Below the pieces are notes generated by a model. It was given only the letters and a program-made list of their open reading frames with translations, searched no databases and was not told where the DNA came from. A stretch of DNA of 64,000 bases. It comes from Petaurus breviceps papuanus. Its lineage: Eukaryota > Chordata > Mammalia > Diprotodontia > Petauridae. Below are positions 57,381 to 64,000 of this stretch, piece by piece. The position numbers and the translations under genes are program-made. Within the stretch, counting starts at the first letter, position 1. Every line of letters begins with the position of its first letter. Where the stretch lies: positions 51,532,406 through 51,596,405 of the forward strand of contig JAMXIF010000003.1 in assembly GCA_028583685.1 (NCBI GenBank), given 5' to 3'.

Positions 57381-58110
57381 ACAATAGCCTGATCCTTGGT
57401 TTCACTGCCTCTAGTCTCTTCTTACTATAGTCCATTTTCTACTCAGCTGTCAGATTGATCTTCCTAAAGCGCAGATCTAACCATGTCACACTTCGCCCCC
57501 CATTCAGTAAACTCCAGTGGCTCCCTGTCACCTTTAGGATCAAATATAAAGTCCTCCATTTGACATTCAAAGCCTTTTATCACTTGACTGCTTACTACTT
57601 TTCCAGTCTTCTTATTTACTGCCACGTACTCTGTGATTCATGGACACTGGCCTCCTTCCTGTTCCTTGAATAAGACACTCCATTTGTTTCTAGAACAAGA
57701 CACTGCATCATGTTCCTCAAACAAGACACTTTATCTCACATTTCCTAGCATTTTCACAGGCTGTCCCCAATCCCCCAAATTTTCTTCCTCCTTACTTCCA
57801 TCTCCTACCCTTCTTGGTTTCCTTCAATTCTCAGCTGAAATCTCACCTTTTACAAAAAGCTTAATTCTAGTACCTTCAGTCTATTGATTAAATCCAATTT
57901 ATCTTGTATATGTCTTATTTGTATGAAGTTGTTTTCTTGTCATCTCTCCCATTAGGCATTGCTTGACATCAGGGACTGGTTTTTTTGTTTGGTTTTGTTG
58001 CCTTCCTTTATTATCTCTTTCTTGCCTTTTTTTTTTAGTATCTCTAATACTTAGCATACTGCCTGACATGTAATAAACACTGATAAATGCTTGTTGACTG
58101 ACTGCCTTTC
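57381..58110 (+). mobile_element. L2 LINE 3' region, second copy
   Basis: It restarts with ACAATAGCCTGATCCTTGG, then TCTTCCTAAAGCGCAGATC, AAACTCCAGTGGCTCCCTGTCACC and CAGCTGAAATCTCACCTTTTAC, and ends with the L2 terminus (CATGTAATAAACACTGATAAATGCTTG). It is in tandem with the preceding copy, sharing overlapping blocks. Confidence 0.88.
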
Positions 58111-58426
58111 CTCATGATATTACAAAGGGGTCTGTTAGTAATCAATTCTTTCACCAGGGATGTCAGTCATCCTCTCCTATTTGTTTTATTTTTAAAATTA
58201 TTTTCTTTAATTCTGAGCTAAAAACAAACAAAATTAGTAATCCCATATATATGGCAGATGAGAAAAAGGAAGATGCACCTGAAATCCCAAATCTTCACCA
58301 TGTACATCTTGTTCTCCCCTTTAAGTCCATAACAAATCCAACAAAGAATTTTCAAGGCTGTCCTGCTTATCTCTGATTCCTTATGGATTTCCTTCTCTCC
58401 TGTTCATTGTTTAAAATGCTTCAGTA

Positions 58427-58590
58427 GGGGTCGACTAGGTGATGCAGTGAACAGAGCACCAGCCCTGGAGTCAATAGGACCTGAGTTCAAATCTGGCCTC
58501 AGACATGTAACACAAAAAACTAGCTGTGTGACCTCAGGCAAGTTACTTAGCCCCAACTGCCCTCCAAAAATCCAAAAAAAAAGAAAAAAA
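58427..58590 (+). mobile_element. tRNA-derived SINE (GGGGCAGCTAGGTGG family)
   Basis: Complete copy with a slightly altered head (GGGGTCGACTAGGTGATGCA), GAGTTCAAATC, AAGTTACTTAGCCCCAACTGCC and an A-tail. GCTTCA repeats on both sides (58418-58423 and 58591-58596). Confidence 0.92.
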
Positions 58591-58724
58591 GCTTCAATGA
58601 CTCTCCTTCCTTTTTTTTTTTTTAACCACCCTGTTCTTAACCCTCTCCACTTTTTGCCTACTCCTCCCCACTAGCTGAAGAAAACAAAAACAAAACCCTC
58701 ATAACAAATATTCATAGTTAAGCA

Positions 58725-59170
58725 AAACAAATCTGCACATTGGCCTTGTCCAGAACTCTATGTATTTTTATGTATTGTTCAGCATCTTGGGTCCAGCCCT
58801 TCTTGTTTAGGAGGTAGGTAGCATAATTCATTACTGGTCTTCTGGAATTGTGGTTCATCCTGACATTCTTCAGTTTTCAGAATTGTGTGTTTGCTGTTGC
58901 TTAAAATGTCCTCCAAGTTAGTCTTACTTATTAGTTCATACAAGTTTTCCTAGGTTTCTCTGAAATCATCCATTTCTTATAGCACAGTAAGGGTCCATTT
59001 TGTTTATATACTGTAATTTGTTTAGCCATTTTCCCCTTCTCAGGCATTTCCTTAGTTTCCAGTTCTTTGTCACTACAAAAAAAGACATGCTACAAATATT
59101 TTTGTATAATTGGGTCTTTTTATTCTTTCTTTGATCTCTTTGGACTACATGACCTATTCATTTTAACTCA
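58725..59170 (-). mobile_element. L1 3' end, antisense
   Basis: AGCACAGTAAGGGTCCATTTTG, CAGTTCTTTGTCACTACAAAAAAAGACATGCTACAAATATTTTTGT and CTTTGATCTCTTTGGACTACATGACC are complements of L1 ORF2 end blocks. Boundaries are approximate. Confidence 0.75.
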
Positions 59171-59209
59171 TGAAGGTCAAATAGGTACTCTTACTGTCTC
59201 CCTGTTAAT

Positions 59210-59350
59210 TTTTTTTTTTTTTTTTGCAAGGGGTAAGGCAGGGCTATTAGGGTGAAGTGACTTGCCCAATGTCACACAGCTTGTGTTAAGTGTCAGAGTC
59301 CTCCTGATTCCAGGGCTGGTGTTCTATTCACTGAGCCACCTAGCCGCCCC
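59210..59350 (-). mobile_element. tRNA-derived SINE, antisense, young
   Basis: A T-run is followed by GGGTGAAGTGACTTGCCCAATGTCACACAGC and TCCTGATTCCAGGGCTGGTG, ending CCACCTAGCCGCCCC. The 13-bp target duplication TCTCCCTGTTAAT is perfect (59197-59209 and 59351-59363). Confidence 0.95.
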
Positions 59351-59464
59351 TCTCCCTGTTAATCTTGAATCTCGACTCCCTAGTAACCTTTTCATTTTAT
59401 CCTTTACAATGCCAATATTAGCCTCTTTGACAGAGAAAAGAATAGCTAAATAATTAGTCAGGGA

Positions 59465-59575
59465 GTCAAATCAACAAGCGTTTAGTACTTCCAGTGTTCT
59501 AGGCACTGTGCTAATAAGCACTGGGCATACAAAGAAAGGCCAAAAATTGACCTTGCTCCCAAAGAGCTCAGCAGT
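59465..59575 (-). mobile_element. L2 3' end, antisense
   Basis: TCAACAAGCGTTTAGTACTTCCAGTG, TAGGCACTGTGCTAATAAGCACTGGG and CTCCCAAAGAGCTCAG are the reversed L2 terminus. Confidence 0.75.
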
Positions 59576-60169
59576 GACACCTCTCCATTGTCCGTTATCA
59601 TTGTTTCATCCACCTGTAAGGGTCATCCTATCCTTTCTTTTATTGTTCTTTTTCCATCAATGTAGCCTTTTAAAAAAAAAAAAATCAGCGTTTTCGTTTG
59701 TCTTAGCATCTTAGCTCATTCAGAGAGAGTTGGGGGTGGGAAAGAGGGAGATCCTCAGCAAATGCTTCTCTGATTGAAGCTCCCCTCTGCACTTCTTATC
59801 TGTGTCCTCTTTCTCTTTGGGTGATTTGTGGTTCCTCAGTGACACTCTGGCACCGTTAGTCTTTATACAGATGTTCCCAACCGCGGGCCCCTGCATTGAA
59901 TGTATCTTAGTGTTTAGTGCTGTTGGCTTGCTCTACTGCTTCTCTGTCCTCCCTTTGCTAACCTGCCCTCTTCCTTCAGTCTCTCTCCGTTCAGAGCTGT
60001 ATTCTAGGCATGATACCCCTTCTCTTTAGTGTCACTTCAATTCACTTCACTTGTTAGACATTATTGGTGTGTGGAAATTTGAAGCCTTGGATTTTATTGC
60101 TTATTCTTTTCTTGGATCTGATCTTCTGTGACCTTTTGGTCATATCAAGTGCTATCTATTCTTTTTTCC

Positions 60170-60470
60170 TCTGTGAGCTTAATGTTTTCAAGTATTCTTA
60201 CAAGCCTAGTCTCCCTCCAGTTTGGCGATATCCCTTTTAAAATGTAGTGCTCTGAACTTAACAGAGTACTTCAGATACGTTCTAACCAGTGCAGAGTATA
60301 GTGGGACTATTGCCCCCATTTATATACTACCTTTGATCTAAGATTTCATTATTGTGACAGTCCTATCTCACTGTTGACTCAGATTGTATGTGTACATTCC
60401 CTAAATCCTTTTCACCTACCCTTCCTTTCTTAGTCCCAAGGAATGGTGATCTTGATGAGGATTATTCCTG
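60170..60470 (-). mobile_element. L3/CR1-type LINE fragment, antisense
   Basis: GTAGTGCTCTGAACTTAACAGAGTACTTCAGATACG, CAGTGCAGAGTATAGTGGGACTATTGCC and CTATCTCACTGTTGACTCAG are reversed L3/CR1 ORF2 blocks. Confidence 0.82.
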
Positions 60471-60517
60471 AATTCTATTTCCATGGAATTATTCTGCTCT
60501 AAATTTATTCTCTAGTC

Positions 60518-60634
60518 CAGGCCTTCACAACCTGTGGCCTGTGGGCTGCTTATGGCCCATGGGCATGTCAAAGTATTTCAAGTAGCAGGTGAAAAATGCA
60601 AATGTTTTCCTGGGCCACAGGTTGTTCAGGCCTG
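60518..60634. mobile_element. Miniature hAT-like DNA transposon, 117 bp
   Basis: The inverted ends CAGGCCTTCACAACCTGTGG and the complement of CAGGCCTGAACAACCTGTGG are flanked by CTCTAGTC (60510-60517) and CTCTGGAC (60635-60642), an 8-base duplication with two differences that fits the hAT NTCTAGAN preference. It is the same family as 25479-25584. Confidence 0.82.
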
Positions 60635-60659
60635 CTCTGGACAGTTATTTTTCACCTGC

Positions 60660-62118
60660 TAGGAAACATATAAGCTAATTTATAAACTTATTTAAATCTG
60701 TCTTTAGGTAGAGGTAGGAAGCAAAGGTTAATTTTCAAGATCTTGTCTTGGACTTTGCCTTTAATAGCCCCAGCCTTGTTAAAATGATCAGAGGTCCAGT
60801 CTGTTTGATTTATTCCTGGATGTTACTAGAGCTCTCTTGTGCCCTCTCTGTGGATTTTCTTTGGGGTTCCTCTGCTTGGTTTCTTTGCCCATTCTTAATC
60901 ATTACACAGTAATTTAATTTCAGTTAGCAGGAAATATTTCTCTGACATCTAGTACTACCACATATTCATCTAAAAAGTGTCTTGCATACCATTTGCAATT
61001 CTTGACAGAAATATTTTCAGTTATGATGATACTTAAAATACAATCCCTATTCTAAGCACAGACTGCTATTTATTGTACCAGACTTTTGTCATTATAAACA
61101 TAACAAAGCTAAGTCAGAGCCTAGTATGTTACCTTTTAAGAAAAAGGGAACTTGTTTAGTCAATTTGCCTTCATACTTTCACTCAATCTTTTTTTTTTTT
61201 AATCATAATACAGAATCGGGTTTTGAAACTTAATTTCTACTGGGACAGTGGAGAATTCTCTATTGTCAGATTCACTTTATATCTTAGAATACAGTCAAAA
61301 TAATAGATTAAACTTCTGTTTCCTTTCTCTCTTTTTATTGGCTTGTGATTTTCCATTACTCCCATTTCACACATGTGTTCATATTATTTTTGGCACATTG
61401 AGACAGGTGCTTATAAAAATATTCGTCCAGTTAGTATAAAATGCTGATTTTACTCACCTTAATTTTGTTACCTATAATGACACCTACTTTGCTTTCACAA
61501 TGTAAAATAGAATACTTGACCTGGTCATGATTATGAAAAAGACTAGTTTTAATTTACATGAATAAATGTTTACTGGAGGTATTGTGATCACTTCATGACA
61601 GTGAATAGAAAGCCAAATTCAGAATGAGGAAGACTTGGGTTCAGGGCTTGCCTCTGGCTCATACTGGCTGTGTGACCCTGGGTAAGATACTTACCTTCAG
61701 TTGAAGACAAAGTTGCATAGGAGATGTGCATATGAATTGATAGGGAGAATTTCTCCATCAGAAGTTCCTTCTACAAGTGAATTCACAGATCTGGGGAAGG
61801 GGAGATTTATTTGGGGGTATGCCTATTCTTTTAAAAGAACCATGGAGGAATACAGTGATAAGTAAGTCAGAATCCTTGCCTTCAGGAAGCTTATAATCTT
61901 TGGGTATCCATATTATTAAACCAAAAAAAGTCATTTAATTTTAGTCATAGTTTTAAAACCAGTGGGAAAATTGAGGTACTGTAAAGTAGCCCAAATAAAT
62001 GGAGTATTTATTTAACATATATAGATTCAATTTGTCCATTAGGTCAGCTGAGAAAAAGCCATATGTCATTAATTTTCTATAATTGAATAGTAATTTAATA
62101 TCTATAATTTCTACTCAG
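60660..62118. other. Intron sequence upstream of the large ASXL3 exon
   Basis: Mostly unrecognised. A degraded MIR head and core occurs at about 61590-61700 (GACTTGGGTTCAGGGC and GGCTGTGTGACCCTGGGTAAG). The last 11 bases before the exon are a typical pyrimidine-rich acceptor. Confidence 0.5.
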
Positions 62119-64000
62119 GCTGGGTATGTCAAGAGAAGAATCAATGAAGCTCACTTCAGTTGAAAACAGTGATGGTGATGAAAACACACCTTTGTGTGGG
62201 TCTTCGTGTTTGCCTGGTCCTTCTACACCATCATCCTTTGAAGAGCAGTTGCCAAAAAGCACAAAAATCCCACCTTCTCCAGAAACTGATTTCTGTGCTT
62301 CCATGGAACAGGTCCCAACTAAGAATATCATGACAGAATCTGAATCAGAAGATATCTTCATCCCTGAAGAATCTGTGATTCAGGAAGAAGTTGCAGAAGA
62401 GGTAGAAACCACTATCTGTGAATGCCAGGATGAAAGTCATAAGACCGAACCAGAGTTTGCTGAAGAATCTGGGAGCCCCCCAAATCCAAGTGAAGAGTCA
62501 GTGATAGTGCCCGCTGAAGAAAATGTAGAAGCCTGTGTCGTGATGAATGATGTCTTAGATACACTGCCTCATGTTGAAATTAAGGTGGAAGAGAAATTGG
62601 AATCCCCTCAGGAAGAAATGGCAGTTGTTATTGATCAGCAAGATGACTGTGAATCCCCAGCCCCTTCTGCTTCCTCTGTGAATTCTGTCAGTGATACAGC
62701 AGATAAGGAGCCAGAGTCCACAAAAGAATCCAGTATCCCAGAAACGCAGATTATTCCTCCAGATGTAGAAGGACTGTTTCCTGCTGAAGGCATTGCTGTG
62801 GATATGGAGCTACAGAGTGATCCTGATGAACAGCTTTCTGAAAATGCTTGTGTCTCTGAAACATCCTTCTCTTCAGAGAGCCCAGAGGGAGCATCCACTG
62901 GTCTGACATCCCCAGGCGGAGAAACGCAGTCCACTTCAGAAGAGCCCTGTACTCCAGCATCCCTTGAAACAACCTTTTGTTCTGAGGTATCGAGCACTGA
63001 AAACACTGACACAGATAGTAATAGAAAGCCTGCTGATGAAAACCTTCATGCATCTTTGATGTCAGAAATATCTCCAATGTCCACTTCTCCTGGAACATCA
63101 GAAACATCCCTCATGTCCAATTTACCTTTGACATCAGAAGCCTCCCCAGTATCTAACTTGCCTTTAACATCAGAAACATCACCAATGTCTGATTTGCCTT
63201 TGACATCAGAAACTTCTTCAGTGTCTTCAGTACTTCTGACATCAGAGACACCCATTGTAACCAGTTTACCTGTCCCTTCAGAAACATCTCCAATTTCTGG
63301 TTCTTCCATGAGTGAGAGGCTCATCCATCAGCCAAGAAAGTCACCTTCCATGTCTGAAGAGCCACTCTCCCCTCTTAAAGATGAAAATTCTACCCTTTCT
63401 CAACCTCCAGGAGAGAGCCTTATGACTCACCAGACAATGCATCCAAGTACACCTGAAACTATTAAACTGGATCCACCACCTGTTGCTCCTGAAGCTTCAA
63501 CAGCTGAAGATACTCACAGTAAAAACCTGAATCAGCAACTGTGTCAGTCTCCTGCAGAAACAGAGCAATCTGTTGTTGCATCTGTTCCCGAGCTCTCTCC
63601 TCCAGAAGTGACGAAAGGTAAAAGTCATCATGTCCAGCAAAGAACTGAAAAGAAAGGTACAGCCTCACCATCCGAGGGATCTCTTTCATCTGAAGGCACC
63701 GTGGGTAAGAACAGTGAGCTTCCTTCAGCTAAATCACATGACAAACAGTATACCTCATTAGATAAGGCTTCGTTTTCTGAAGGATCTCGAAGTAAAACAC
63801 ACAAGCAGGGGAGCACACAGACTCGATTGGAGAGTTCACATTCCTCTAAGTCCTCAGAACCTGCCAAGTCACCTGAAGGGATAAGAAATGAAAATAGGGA
63901 ACCAGAGATCTCAAAGAGGAAAACTGTAGAACAGCACAGTTTTGGAATCTGTAAGGAGAAGAGAGCTAGAATAGAAGATGATCAGACAGCTCGTAGCACT
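62119..64000 (+). CDS. ASXL3: ASXL3 large exon (likely exon 11), disordered region; runs off the window
   Basis: The frame continues the previous exon exactly (AA|G CTG GGT ATG = K-L-G-M) and is open for all 1882 bases. It starts [17 protein letters not shown]. Long acidic Ser/Thr/Pro/Glu-rich disordered sequence follows, with a block [11 protein letters not shown], then [36 protein letters not shown], and [20 protein letters not shown] 12-residue tandem repeat spans 63062-63313. Near the end is a basic cluster, [20 protein letters not shown], resembling a nuclear localisation signal. As I recall human ASXL3, the order of motifs is the same, with many substitutions between them. This exon in humans holds many truncating variants causing Bainbridge-Ropers syndrome. 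The ORF has no defect. Confidence 0.97.
63062..63313 (+). repeat. ASXL3: Seven-fold 36-bp (12-residue) tandem repeat inside ASXL3
   Basis: Seven consecutive in-frame units begin with TCAGAA, TCAGAG or the like. At protein level: [84 protein letters not shown]. Units 2-4 are closest to each other, and the outer ones diverge, as in an ageing minisatellite under coding constraint. The Ser/Thr density makes it a possible phosphorylation or O-GlcNAc platform, which is only inference. Confidence 0.95.

Noticed and set aside
63062-63313. Regular 36-bp repeats resembling a CRISPR array
   Set aside because: The units are contiguous, in frame with ASXL3 and without spacers; this is a vertebrate coding minisatellite.
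62095-63867. Several minus-strand open frames (up to 125 codons) opposite the large ASXL3 exon
   Set aside because: They are shadows of the conserved + strand frame. The Asp-Val-Lys-Gly repeats they show are the 12-residue ASXL3 repeat read backwards.

Overview
The window is nuclear DNA of a marsupial mammal. Three exons at the right-hand end translate to Additional sex combs-like 3 (ASXL3). The rest is intron packed with repeats typical of marsupials: L1 and ORF1-only half-L1 (HAL1) elements, old L2 and L3/CR1 LINEs, MIR-type CORE-SINEs, and abundant tRNA-derived SINEs whose tails read CTTAACCCCAATTGC. The species cannot be fixed from the sequence alone. No bacterial, viral or organellar segment is present, and there is no CRISPR array.

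Layout. 1-50769 is one long ASXL3 intron in which I recognise no earlier exon. Its main landmarks are: a cluster of L1 3' ends (1.5-3.9 kb); a repeat-poor stretch (4.6-8.3 kb); a solo-LTR candidate (10.56-11.62 kb); a block of HAL1 elements in both orientations, with one inserted into another (12.6-25.0 kb); a further antisense HAL1-like element split by a TA-flanked miniature DNA transposon (29.3-31.7 kb); L2 fossils (35.5-37.8 kb); a 400-base assembly gap (39101-39500) with a SINE on one side and a second copy of the same miniature transposon on the other; dimeric SINEs; another antisense HAL1 5' half (43.2-44.5 kb); and an L2 of about 3.1 kb (47.3-50.45 kb).

The gene. ASXL3 is on the + strand. 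Exons at 50770-50866, 52010-52115 and 62119-64000 (the last runs off the window) join in a single open frame of 695 codons. They encode the C-terminal part of the DEUBAD domain, which binds and activates the deubiquitinase BAP1, followed by the long acidic Ser/Thr/Pro/Glu-rich disordered region. The big exon holds a seven-fold tandem repeat of 12 residues. The introns between these exons are 1143 and 10003 bases.

Most noteworthy signals: (1) an ORF1-only HAL1 family in which independent copies share the ORF1-to-3'UTR junction, one copy carrying a nearly perfect 132-bp tandem duplication in its 5'UTR; (2) a HAL1-into-HAL1 nested insertion in opposite orientation with a 12-bp target duplication; (3) a dimeric tRNA-derived SINE with diagnostic left and right monomers, shown to insert as a unit by its flanking duplication; (4) two kinds of miniature DNA transposon, one TA-flanked and one hAT-like; and (5) the 12-residue repeat in ASXL3. 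I found no wholly new gene system.
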